From NCBI GenBank assembly GCA_017849455.1, contig JAFIGX010000022.1, forward strand, positions 434,001 to 498,000: DNA of 64,000 bases, in the 5' to 3' direction. The position numbers and the translations under genes are program-made. Position 1 is the first letter of the stretch. Every line of letters starts with the position of its first letter. Positions 56,460 to 64,000 of the stretch are shown in pieces. A model generated the notes under the pieces. That model did no database searches, had not been told where the DNA came from, and saw only the letters and a program-made list of their open reading frames with translations. The DNA is from Pseudobacter sp. (GTDB taxonomy: Bacteria; Bacteroidota; Bacteroidia; Chitinophagales; Chitinophagaceae).

Positions 56460-56696
56460 TTACTTAGCATGCTCTTCTAAGTAAGCAATAGCCTGGCCAA
56501 CTGTGGTAATGGTCTCAGCCTGCTCATCTGGAATGGAAATATTAAATTCCTTTTCGAATTCCATGATCAGTTCCACGGTGTCCAAAGAATCGGCACCTAA
56601 ATCATTGGTGAAAGAAGCCTCATTGGTAACTTCTGCTTCTTCTACACCTAACTTATCAACAATGATCTTTTTTACTCTTGTTGCAATGTCTGACAT
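56460..56696 (-). CDS. acpP: Acyl carrier protein
   Basis: 78 residues, acidic. The phosphopantetheine serine is in LGADSLDTVELIMEFE. It is the carrier for fatty acids and starts the acpP-fabF-rnc operon. Confidence 0.98.
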   Translation of the reverse strand: MSDIATRVKKIIVDKLGVEEAEVTNEASFTNDLGADSLDTVELIMEFEKEFNISIPDEQAETITTVGQAIAYLEEHAK

Positions 56697-56720
56697 TTTT
56701 GTAAAGTTTAGTTACGGCTG

Positions 56721-56749
56721 CAAAAATATAGATTTTGGGATAATACAAA
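56721..56749 (-). promoter_or_regulatory. Promoter of acpP-fabF-rnc
   Basis: On the minus strand TTTG (56749-56746) is followed after 17 bp by TATTTTTG (56728-56721), a good match to the Bacteroidota consensus, about 25 bp upstream of the acpP start. Confidence 0.6.
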
Positions 56750-56959
56750 CAAATAGCTGGTTTTTAATTAATGCTGTGAATATTTTGTTCTTTGGAGGTT
56801 TTGTTGTAGTATCCGCCTCCCTGGGAGGGAGTTGACAGGTTAACTCATAAAACCCGTCAGCACCCTCACGTATAGCTTAATTTAAAATATATCATTTCCC
56901 GGTTATACTAGGGTAAATCGTTATATTGCAGACACCTGTAACATCACCCAATTACCGTC

Positions 56960-57406
56960 ATGGCCCTCAAAATCATAGATCACGGCTCTAAAGAGTACCA
57001 CCAGATGGTACAGTTGCGTAATGATATTTTACGCAAACCACTTGGCCTGAGCTTTAGCCCTGAAGAGCTGGAAAAGGAAAAAGACGAGATCCTGATCGGC
57101 GCCTTTGAAGACGAAAAGATGCTGGGTTGCTGTATGCTTATAAGGGAAGATAATCAAACAGTACGGCTAAGGCAGATGGCCGTTCTCAATAACCTGCAGG
57201 GTAAGGGGATCGGCAGGGCCCTGATGCAATTTGCGGAGAACCTTGCCCGCGACAGGGGTTATCGCCGTATTACCATGCATGCCCGCAAGACTGCCATCGG
57301 TTTTTACGAGAAGCTCGGTTATGAGGTAAGGGGAGAACAATTCAGTGAGGTTACCATCCCGCACTTTATTATGGAGAAAAGCCTGTTTGGGCACGCTGCC
57401 CCATAA
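56960..57406 (+). CDS. GNAT-family N-acetyltransferase
   Basis: 148 residues. The acetyl-CoA loop is seen in QGKGIGRALMQFAENLARD, with the usual beta-bulge motif LRQMAV before it and GFYEKLGYEVRGEQF near the end. This resembles ElaA/YitI-type acetyltransferases. The substrate is unknown. Confidence 0.94.
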   Translation: MALKIIDHGSKEYHQMVQLRNDILRKPLGLSFSPEELEKEKDEILIGAFEDEKMLGCCMLIREDNQTVRLRQMAVLNNLQGKGIGRALMQFAENLARDRGYRRITMHARKTAIGFYEKLGYEVRGEQFSEVTIPHFIMEKSLFGHAAP

Positions 57407-57431
57407 TATAATATACTCCACGCACCCTTCC

Positions 57432-57439
57432 TAGCTTTG
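57432..57439 (+). promoter_or_regulatory. -7 element for the TPR protein gene
   Basis: TAGCTTTG fits TAnnTTTG, 24 bp upstream of the ATG at 57464. No -33 TTG at the usual distance. Confidence 0.4.
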
Positions 57440-57463
57440 TGTTTGCCTAACCCTTTCTATCGT

Positions 57464-58396
57464 ATGTCCCGGATAAAAAGACCCTTACTTATTTTATTGT
57501 CTGTTTTATTTACTGGTCATTCATTTGCCTGTATCAATGAATATTACCGGGAATCGATGCCGCTCAATGGGCTTTCGCTGAACCTACCCGCCCTGCTCAA
57601 CCCACAGCAAAAGAATGCCCTGCCCTACTGGCATCATGGTTTTAAAGAAGACAGCGAATTGAAAAATCTCAAAGATTCCCTGCTGCGCATCGGGCTAACA
57701 AAGTTGGGTTATAAAGGAATGTCGGACTATGCCGTGGTTGAATTGAAGGAAGGTAATCTCTCCAAAGCCGTGAGCATACTCGAAGGTCTCTACCGTAAAT
57801 ATCCAACCGAATACAATATTGTGGCCAATCTCGGCACTGTCTATGAACTGGCGGGCGATCCTGTCAGGGCCCTGGCATTGCTGGAAGAAGCCGTTAGGCT
57901 CAGGCCCGCCTCTCATTATGGCTCCGAATGGATCCACCTCAATATCCTCCGGCAAAAGACCGCCTCCCGGCCTGATCTTACCAGGATCACCTGCCTCAAT
58001 ATCGGGAATTTTGCTACCTGGGTCACTGATAAAAAATATGTTTTCCCCGTTTCCGCGGATTCCCTCAAGATACAGCTCGCTTATCAATTGCACGAACGTA
58101 TCAGCTTCATTGCCCCGCCTGATCCGGTGATCGGCCAACTTGTGCTCGATTTTGCCGATATAGTAGCCAAAAAAGATTCACTCGAAGCGGCCATCCCTTT
58201 TTATGATTACGCTGTCACTTACGACCCCCAACTGCGTACGGTTACCGAAGGCAGGAAAGCCGTTATCAAAGAAGAAAGAAAGATCGTAAAAGACACTTTC
58301 AGATGGGCCAGCTTAGTGTGGGCAGTACCGTTATTGGCTTTTGCACTTATTTTTGTTGCATGGGTGAGAGGTAGGAAAAATCCAAATCAGGTATAA
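57464..58396 (+). CDS. TPR protein with signal peptide and C-terminal anchor
   Basis: 310 residues from ATG 57464. A signal peptide (ILLSVLFTGHSFA) is followed by a periplasmic region with tetratricopeptide-like helices (about residues 85-150, AVSILEGLYRKYPTEYNIVA, ALALLEEAVRLRP) and a C-terminal transmembrane helix (WASLVWAVPLLAFALIFVAW) with a positive tail. It is likely a membrane-bound scaffold. Not recognised more closely. Confidence 0.85.
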   Translation: MSRIKRPLLILLSVLFTGHSFACINEYYRESMPLNGLSLNLPALLNPQQKNALPYWHHGFKEDSELKNLKDSLLRIGLTKLGYKGMSDYAVVELKEGNLSKAVSILEGLYRKYPTEYNIVANLGTVYELAGDPVRALALLEEAVRLRPASHYGSEWIHLNILRQKTASRPDLTRITCLNIGNFATWVTDKKYVFPVSADSLKIQLAYQLHERISFIAPPDPVIGQLVLDFADIVAKKDSLEAAIPFYDYAVTYDPQLRTVTEGRKAVIKEERKIVKDTFRWASLVWAVPLLAFALIFVAWVRGRKNPNQV

Positions 58397-58550
58397 CGTC
58401 GTATATTACACGAAACTCCTCAGGAGCATCTCTATTCAAAGTAAAAAGGCTATAAAAAAATAAACCGGAAGTTTGACAACTGTCAGGGACAACCGGCGTA
58501 GAGTACAAATGTACATTTATTTTTTAATACAAAGCCTATTTAAAAGAAAA

Positions 58551-59249
58551 ATGTTTTACTCGCTTTTCGAAATTGCTTTATCAAAACCCAGATTAGGCAA
58601 ATATTTGGTAGCAGTGCAGGGAAATCATGAAAAAGCTATGTACCTGTACAAACTGAATATGCAACTTTCCCAAGCTCTGTTTGGGATTTTGCACATATTT
58701 GAGGTAACCCTCCGGAATAGTATTGATCTATATTATTGTAGCTACTTTAACAACAAGGATTGGCTAAGAGATGGGTGCGGGGAAGATGGAATGTTTAGTC
58801 AACCCGGTTTAACCAGATCAGGTTATGATGCAAAGGCCAAGATCCTGAAAATTCAGTCAAAACTCGGTGAAAGTTATTCTCATGATAAACTCCTAACAGA
58901 GTTGAGTATGGGGTTTTGGGTATATCTGTTTGCTCCTTTGGAATTTAAAGCAGGAGGACAAGGGTTACACAAGATTTACAAGATGAGACCAAAAGCCACT
59001 CCACAAAAAGTTCTATTCCATGAGCTTCATGATATAAAACGATTAAGAAACAGGATTGCCCATCATGAACCAATATGTTTTAACAGGCATCTTCAACCCT
59101 CCATTGCGCGGACCAAAATGGTATACCACCTTATCATCAAACACCTGACCTGGCTGGGATATGATCCTTCAATTCTGTTAATGGACATTGACATTCCCGA
59201 TCCTATTTTCACATCGATAAACGAGATGAATAGTACACTCTGTTCATAG
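58551..59249 (+). CDS. Abi-family (HEPN) abortive-infection protein
   Basis: 232 residues from the ATG at 58551; an ATG at 58509 would add 14. The N-terminal half has the pattern LSKPRLGKYL, then a helix with ALFGILHIFEVTLRNSIDLYY; the C-terminal half has RNRIAHHEPI, an RX4H HEPN catalytic motif. This is the Abi_2/AbiD-AbiF family, RNases that stop phage growth by killing or stalling the cell. The gene is AT-richer than its neighbours and sits alone between the TPR gene and mfd, as acquired defence genes often do. Confidence 0.88.
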   Translation: MFYSLFEIALSKPRLGKYLVAVQGNHEKAMYLYKLNMQLSQALFGILHIFEVTLRNSIDLYYCSYFNNKDWLRDGCGEDGMFSQPGLTRSGYDAKAKILKIQSKLGESYSHDKLLTELSMGFWVYLFAPLEFKAGGQGLHKIYKMRPKATPQKVLFHELHDIKRLRNRIAHHEPICFNRHLQPSIARTKMVYHLIIKHLTWLGYDPSILLMDIDIPDPIFTSINEMNSTLCS

Positions 59250-59260
59250 TCATGGTCCTT

Positions 59261-62200
59261 TCACACCGCTTTCTCCACTTCCAATACAAATTGCTGCATC
59301 CGCTCCAGGAACTGCACCATCCGCTGCATACTCTTTATATCTTCCACTATCAGCAGGAAAGAGCGATCGGTCTGTTTCAGGCGGGCATTGTTGACCTGCG
59401 TTTGAACGAATGTGAGGATATTGCGGAAGATCTCCGATTCAAAATACGGGGAATCGGGTTTATTGATAAAGTAACAGCGCAGGGTGTCCTCTTTCAGCAT
59501 CATTTTCTCGAAACCCAGTTCCACAGCGAGTTTTCGGCAGCGTACCGTATCGAACAGGTCTTCTACCTGCCGGGGTATGGGGCCGAAACGGTCTGTAAGC
59601 TCCTGTGCAAATTCGAGCAGGGCCGCTTCATCTTCGCAATTGTCCAGCCGCGTGTAAAGCGTAAGTCTTTCACTGATACTTTCCACATACGTGTCGGGGA
59701 TCAGGATCTCCAGGTCGGTATCGATGGTGCAATCCTGCACATAGTCTTCCTGTTTGGAGATCTCTTCTTTGAAGAGGTTCCTGAATTCTGTTCGCTTCAA
59801 TTCCTTGATGGCCTCATCGAGGATCTTCTGGTACATTTCAAAACCGATCTCTGCCATGAAACCGCTTTGCTCCCCGCCCAGCAGGTTGCCGGCCCCGCGG
59901 ATATCGAGATCGCGCATGGCGATCTGGAATCCACTGCCCAGCTCACTATGCTGTTCAAGTGTTTGAAGGCGTTTCCTCGAATCCTGTGGCAGCGTGCTCA
60001 TCGGCGGCGCCAGCAGGTAGCAGAATGCTTTTCTATTGCTGCGTCCTACTCGGCCACGCAACTGGTGCAGATCGCTCAGGCCGAACTGGTGCGCATTGTT
60101 CACGATGATGGTGTTCACATTGGGGATGTCTACCCCGCTCTCCACGATATTGGTGCAGATCAGTACATCGTATTTTTTGTCGATGAAGTCGAGTATCCTT
60201 TCTTCCAGGTCGTGCCCCTCCAACTGCCCATGTGCATAGCCGATGCTGAGGTCCGGGCACAGCGCCTGCAGCCTGGCTTTCATTTCCACCAGTCCCTGGA
60301 TACGGTTGTGAATGAAGAATACCTGCCCGCCCCTTTCGGTTTCGAAGTAGATGGCATCGCGGATGGCGTCTTCATTGAAGACCTGCACTTCCGTCTGGAT
60401 AGGCTGCCGGTTGGGTGGCGGGGTATTGATGATGCTCAGGTCCCTGGCGCCCATGAGACTGAATTGCAAAGTTCTTGGGATAGGTGTTGCCGTTAGGGTC
60501 AGGCAATCCACATTCGTGCGCAGGGTTTTGATCTTTTCCTTATGGGCCACCCCGAATTTCTGTTCTTCATCCACCACCAGCAAGCCGAGGTCCTTGAATT
60601 TGGCGTCCTTGCCGAGCAGGGTATGTGTTCCGATAATGATATCGATCTTACCTTCTTCGAGTCGCTGGAAGGCATCTTTCTTTTCTTTCGAAGATTTGAA
60701 CCGGTTGATATAATCGACCGTTACCGGGAAATCCTTCAACCGGTCCTTGAAAGTTTTATAGTGCTGGAAAGCCAGGATGGTGGTGGGCACCAGTATAGCA
60801 GCCTGTTTGCCATCGCAACAGGTTTTGAAGGCAGCACGGATGGCGATCTCCGTTTTCCCAAACCCTACATCGCCGCAAACCAGGCGGTCCATGGGAGAAG
60901 GTTGTTCCATGTCTTTCTTCACATCGGCTGTTGCCTTGCTCTGATCGGGCGTATCTTCATAGATGAAAGAAGCTTCAAGCTCGGTCTGCATGTAGTTATC
61001 GGGCGTATGCTGGAACCCTTGCTGCGCCTTGCGTTGAGCGTATAGTTTGATAAGATCGAATGCGATCTCCTTGACCTTGGTCTTGGTTTTCTCCTTGAGC
61101 CTGTTCCATGCATCGCTGCCCAGTTTGTTCACTTTGGGCACGGTGCCTTCCTTACCGGTATACTTCGAGATCTTGTGCAGTGAGTTGATGTTCACGTACA
61201 GGATATCGCTGTCCTTATAAATGATCCGTACGGCCTCCTGCATTTTTCCATTGGCCTCTATTTTTTGCAAACCGCTGTATACCCCTACACCATGGTCGAT
61301 ATGCGTTACGTAATCACCGGGCTGAAGATCGCGCAGCGTGCGCAGGGTAAGAGCCTTGTTCTTGTTATAGGCCTGCTTCACCTTGTACTTGTGGTAACGC
61401 TGGAAAAGCTGGTGGTCGGTATAGCAGAGCAGTTTCAGGTCTTCATCGATAAATCCTTCATGGATGGAAGTGGGAACGGGCGTGAACTGGATCTCGGCCT
61501 TCAGGTCTTCGAAGATGCTGTTGAGCCTTTCCAACTGCCGTGGGTTCTCCGCAAAAAGATACAGGCTGAAACCTTTGCCCTTCCATTGTTTGAGGTCTTT
61601 GATGAGGAGATCGAACTGCCGGTTGAAGGCCGGTTGTTCTTTTGTGGAAAATGGAATGGTGGCAAGGTCGGCCAGAGAAGGGAAGGAAGCTGTATGCCCG
61701 AACTCCACCAGGTGGCGTAATTGCAATTGTTGTTCGATCGTAGCGGCGCTGAGAAAATCGGCCGGGTTCACTTCTTTCTTTTCCAGCTTATCATCGTCTT
61801 CAGCCAGATTGCGGCGGGGATTGACCGGTTTTTCAGCCTGCTGTTGCAGCAACCTGATGAAAAGATCGAGGTCTTCTTCCTGTGTCAGTAATTTCTCTTT
61901 GGTCAGCGCCCAGTCCTGTACCCATACCACCGTATTGGCCGGCAGGAAATCGAAGAGCGATATTTTCTCCGAGCTATCGAACTGGGTATCTACATTGGGG
62001 ATGATGGTTACCTGCAATAATTTCCTTTCACTCAGTTGTGTTTCCGGATCGAAGATGCGGATGGAATCCACATCGTTGCCGAATAGTTCCACACGGTAGG
62101 GCTTATCATTGCCGAATGAATAGATATCGAGAATGCCTCCACGAAGTGCAAACTGCCCGGGTTCATATACGAAATCCGTTCTCTCGAAGCCGTAGCTCAC

Positions 62201-62698
62201 CATTTGCTGCATCAGTCCGTCCACATCGATCGTATCGCCCGTTTTGAGGTAGATGATATTGCCCGATAAAGTGCCGGGCAGCACTACTTTTTCAAAAAGG
62301 GCTTCAGGGTAAGTGATCAACGCGCCGATGCGATTGCCGCCCTGTGCCGAGAACCTGGTAAGTGCCTCTGTGCGCAGCATTACGTGCGAAGGGTTGAGCA
62401 AACGGAAATTCTTCCTGTTCTTGAAGGAAGAAGGGAAGAAAAAGATATTGAGCGCATTGGTAAGGTTTTCCAGGGAATTATGCAGATAGGCGGCGGATTC
62501 GGCATCTTCACAGATCACGAGGTGATTGAGCTGACTGGAAGATGGGCCCTGGAAGATGGTGCCGATCATGAAGGCCGGTGAGCTGCCCTGGAGGTCCTTA
62601 CAAAAAATATGTTGGGGGTGGGCAAAAGAAAGCCTGTCCGCCAGTTGAAAAAGGCGGGGGTCATTTTTAAAAGCATCCAGCAGGGACTGCAAATTCAT
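59261..62698 (-). CDS. mfd: Transcription-repair coupling factor
   Basis: 1,145 residues from the ATG at 62698 (MNLQSLLDAFKND), which gives the normal Mfd length; the ATG at 62845 would add 49 residues within a repeat-rich stretch. UvrB-like N-terminal domains, an RNA-polymerase-interaction domain (YVTHIDHGVGVYSGL), a RecG-like SF2 translocase (Walker A CGDVGFGKTEIA, DEEQ box VVDEEQKFGV, motif VI QLRGRVGRSNRKAF) and a TRCF C-terminal domain are in order. It releases RNA polymerase stalled at DNA damage and recruits UvrA. Confidence 0.97.
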   Translation of the reverse strand: MNLQSLLDAFKNDPRLFQLADRLSFAHPQHIFCKDLQGSSPAFMIGTIFQGPSSSQLNHLVICEDAESAAYLHNSLENLTNALNIFFFPSSFKNRKNFRLLNPSHVMLRTEALTRFSAQGGNRIGALITYPEALFEKVVLPGTLSGNIIYLKTGDTIDVDGLMQQMVSYGFERTDFVYEPGQFALRGGILDIYSFGNDKPYRVELFGNDVDSIRIFDPETQLSERKLLQVTIIPNVDTQFDSSEKISLFDFLPANTVVWVQDWALTKEKLLTQEEDLDLFIRLLQQQAEKPVNPRRNLAEDDDKLEKKEVNPADFLSAATIEQQLQLRHLVEFGHTASFPSLADLATIPFSTKEQPAFNRQFDLLIKDLKQWKGKGFSLYLFAENPRQLERLNSIFEDLKAEIQFTPVPTSIHEGFIDEDLKLLCYTDHQLFQRYHKYKVKQAYNKNKALTLRTLRDLQPGDYVTHIDHGVGVYSGLQKIEANGKMQEAVRIIYKDSDILYVNINSLHKISKYTGKEGTVPKVNKLGSDAWNRLKEKTKTKVKEIAFDLIKLYAQRKAQQGFQHTPDNYMQTELEASFIYEDTPDQSKATADVKKDMEQPSPMDRLVCGDVGFGKTEIAIRAAFKTCCDGKQAAILVPTTILAFQHYKTFKDRLKDFPVTVDYINRFKSSKEKKDAFQRLEEGKIDIIIGTHTLLGKDAKFKDLGLLVVDEEQKFGVAHKEKIKTLRTNVDCLTLTATPIPRTLQFSLMGARDLSIINTPPPNRQPIQTEVQVFNEDAIRDAIYFETERGGQVFFIHNRIQGLVEMKARLQALCPDLSIGYAHGQLEGHDLEERILDFIDKKYDVLICTNIVESGVDIPNVNTIIVNNAHQFGLSDLHQLRGRVGRSNRKAFCYLLAPPMSTLPQDSRKRLQTLEQHSELGSGFQIAMRDLDIRGAGNLLGGEQSGFMAEIGFEMYQKILDEAIKELKRTEFRNLFKEEISKQEDYVQDCTIDTDLEILIPDTYVESISERLTLYTRLDNCEDEAALLEFAQELTDRFGPIPRQVEDLFDTVRCRKLAVELGFEKMMLKEDTLRCYFINKPDSPYFESEIFRNILTFVQTQVNNARLKQTDRSFLLIVEDIKSMQRMVQFLERMQQFVLEVEKAV

Positions 62699-62730
62699 AA
62701 CGGCGGCGCAAAGGTACGGAGAAAAGAGAA

Positions 62731-62865
62731 GTTGGCAGTGGGCAATTTGCAGTTGGCAGTTTGTACCAGGTCTCTTAAAAGGTTTATGAATTGCCTGCTG
62801 CCCAGGTATAACAAACCATTTAACCATACCAGGGACAAACTGCAAATTGCGAACTGCCTACTGCC
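62731..62865. repeat. GGCAGT/GCAATTTGC short-repeat cluster with an imperfect inverted repeat
   Basis: Two clusters, 62731-62767 and 62832-62865, contain several variants of GCAGTTGGCAG and GCAAATTGC and are roughly inverted to each other around a 65-nt loop. They lie in the divergent region between mfd and the reductase gene. They are a short intergenic repeat family. Confidence 0.6.
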
Positions 62866-62904
62866 TACTTAACGAAATGTTGTATATTTAAAAAAAACCG
62901 CTCT

Positions 62905-63663
62905 ATGGCTCAACCCTGGCGGACCGGCAAGGTCATCCGCATATTGAATGAAACATCAAATACAAGGCGCTACTGGATACAGGTCCCGGAACTGGAGCGG
63001 TTCGATTTCACGCCAGGGCAATTTGTTACCCTCGATCTGCCCATTCACGAAAAACCCGCCAGGCGCTGGCGGAGCTATTCCATTGCTTCCTGGCCCGATG
63101 GCACCAATGTTTTCGAGCTGGTGATCGTTCTGCTCGAAGGCGGCGCCGGCACTACCTATATTTTCAATGAAGTGAGGGAGGGCCATGAATTCACTTTCCG
63201 CGGGCCGCAGGGCGTATTCGTGCTGCCGGAAACGATCGACCGGGATATCTTTTTTATCTGCACCGGTACTGGCGTAGCCCCATTCCGCAGCATGAGCCAC
63301 CATTTGATGAACCATAATATCAGCCATGAGAATATCTACCTGCTATTCGGATGCAGGAAATTCGGGGATGCGCTCTATCACCAGGAGTTAAAGGAACTGG
63401 CGCAAAAAATACCTTCATTCCAATATATTCCTACCTATTCAAGAGAGGAGCCGGGAGAACATCACACCGGCTATGTTCACCAGATCTATGAAGATATATG
63501 CAAAAAAAATATATTGCCGGCTTCCGGTAATGGCGACCAGCCAGTGGTAAAACCTGCCTTATTTTTCCTTTGCGGATGGAAAAATATGATCGATGAGGCC
63601 AAACAAAGGATCCAGTCACTGGGATATGACAGGAAATCGATCCACCAGGAATTATACGGTTGA
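62905..63663 (+). CDS. FAD-dependent ferredoxin-NADP reductase-like oxidoreductase
   Basis: 252 residues. FAD-binding RRWRSYSIASWPDG (RxYS), NAD(P)-binding FICTGTGVAPFRSM, and C-terminal FLCGWKNMIDEAKQRIQ are all visible. The fold is that of single-protein ferredoxin/flavodoxin NADP reductases. It probably moves electrons between NAD(P)H and a ferredoxin or an oxygenase. No partner is encoded beside it. Confidence 0.93.
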   Translation: MAQPWRTGKVIRILNETSNTRRYWIQVPELERFDFTPGQFVTLDLPIHEKPARRWRSYSIASWPDGTNVFELVIVLLEGGAGTTYIFNEVREGHEFTFRGPQGVFVLPETIDRDIFFICTGTGVAPFRSMSHHLMNHNISHENIYLLFGCRKFGDALYHQELKELAQKIPSFQYIPTYSREEPGEHHTGYVHQIYEDICKKNILPASGNGDQPVVKPALFFLCGWKNMIDEAKQRIQSLGYDRKSIHQELYG

Positions 63664-63719
63664 GCAGATGGCCCTGGTAAAGGCCAGCAGGGAAGGGGAA
63701 ATGGTAGTGTTTACGGCTG

Positions 63720-64000
63720 CTAGGAATGTTTCTTCATGGCCGATTGCTGGGAGTGTAGCTGTTTCCTCATAGGCATTTCGGGAGTTGAAGCCTTTTTTTC
63801 GTCTTTAGAACTGTTCATGGGAATGACCGGGATGGTCACGGATTTCAGGGATTGCTCCAGAAGGGCTTTTTCCTTTTGCAGGTCCAGGATATCAGCGTGA
63901 TTGGTAAGCATTTCCGATTCCAGCTCGCTAACCTTTCTCCTCCACTTTTTAAGCTGTCCACTCCGGATCAGAAAACCAAGTAAGAACGAACCAATGATAA
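63720..64000 (-). CDS. Single-span coiled-coil membrane protein, N-terminus beyond the window
   Basis: The frame is open to the right edge and stops at 63720, so only the C-terminal ~93 residues are seen. It begins with a hydrophobic stretch (IIGSFLLGFLIR), then a basic, heptad-like coiled coil (LKKWRRKVSELESEML, DLQKEKALLEQSLK) and a Lys/Ser/Pro-rich tail. It looks like a small membrane-anchored coiled-coil protein. The frame also has an internal ATG giving only the coiled-coil tail. Function unknown. Confidence 0.7.
   Translation of the reverse strand, partial: IIGSFLLGFLIRSGQLKKWRRKVSELESEMLTNHADILDLQKEKALLEQSLKSVTIPVIPMNSSKDEKKASTPEMPMRKQLHSQQSAMKKHS

Noticed and set aside
59252..60496. 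A 414-codon plus-strand frame opposite mfd
   Set aside because: It is an antisense shadow of the well-supported mfd gene, with His/Gln-rich low-complexity composition and no motif.

Overview
The window is a chromosomal segment of a Bacteroidota bacterium, most likely from the Chitinophagaceae (Chitinophaga/Niastella-like). The signs are gliding genes gldG and gldF, C-terminal type IX secretion (T9SS) sorting domains, a MurF-alanine racemase fusion, TAnnTTTG-type promoter elements in several gaps, and SPII lipoproteins followed by charged residues. The right half is mostly core metabolism. The left half is mostly accessory or uncharacterised. No SusC/SusD pair, phage structural gene, integrase, transposase or CRISPR array was seen.

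Layout. 1-11.8 kb: a small ubiquitin-like/beta-grasp candidate, a 3,187-residue protein of unknown function with no signal peptide, and a phospholipase D-superfamily protein, all on + and closed by a terminator. 11.8-15.8 kb: a lipoprotein, a membrane-tethered M43 metalloprotease and a second lipoprotein on the minus strand. 15.9-18.4 kb: a TPR sensor kinase and its NarL-type regulator. 18.6-23 kb: an AraC regulator, a DUF6624-like protein and a MacB/FtsX-type permease. 23.0-26.1 kb: an AT-rich cargo segment between the 3' end of tRNA-Ser(GGA) and a direct repeat of that 3' end. It holds an OLD-family ATPase/Toprim protein and a MntA-HepT toxin-antitoxin pair but no integrase, so it reads as a relic or satellite defence mini-island.

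26.1-31.8 kb: TatD, a polysaccharide deacetylase, an ARPP-1/DUF6569-like protein, then an operon of gltX, a stand-alone B12-binding mutase subunit and enoyl-CoA hydratase. 31.8-39.8 kb: a fucose-glycan cluster (two GH29 enzymes, one GH95-like enzyme, a TIM-barrel isomerase) divergent from a LacI regulator, with a 16-bp candidate operator between them. 39.8-45.7 kb: fumC, a PQQ-type sugar dehydrogenase with T9SS tail, and a large T9SS-exported protein.

45.7-64 kb: lspA, murF-alr, terC, gldG, gldF, cysteine desulfurase, methylmalonyl-CoA epimerase, the acpP-fabF-rnc operon, a GNAT enzyme, a TPR membrane protein, an Abi/HEPN defence gene, mfd, a ferredoxin-NADP reductase-like enzyme and, at the right edge, the C-terminal part of a coiled-coil membrane protein. 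The best candidates for undescribed biology are the ubiquitin-like/giant-protein/PLD locus and the tRNA-Ser defence mini-island. All function calls are by eye from motifs; no searches were run.
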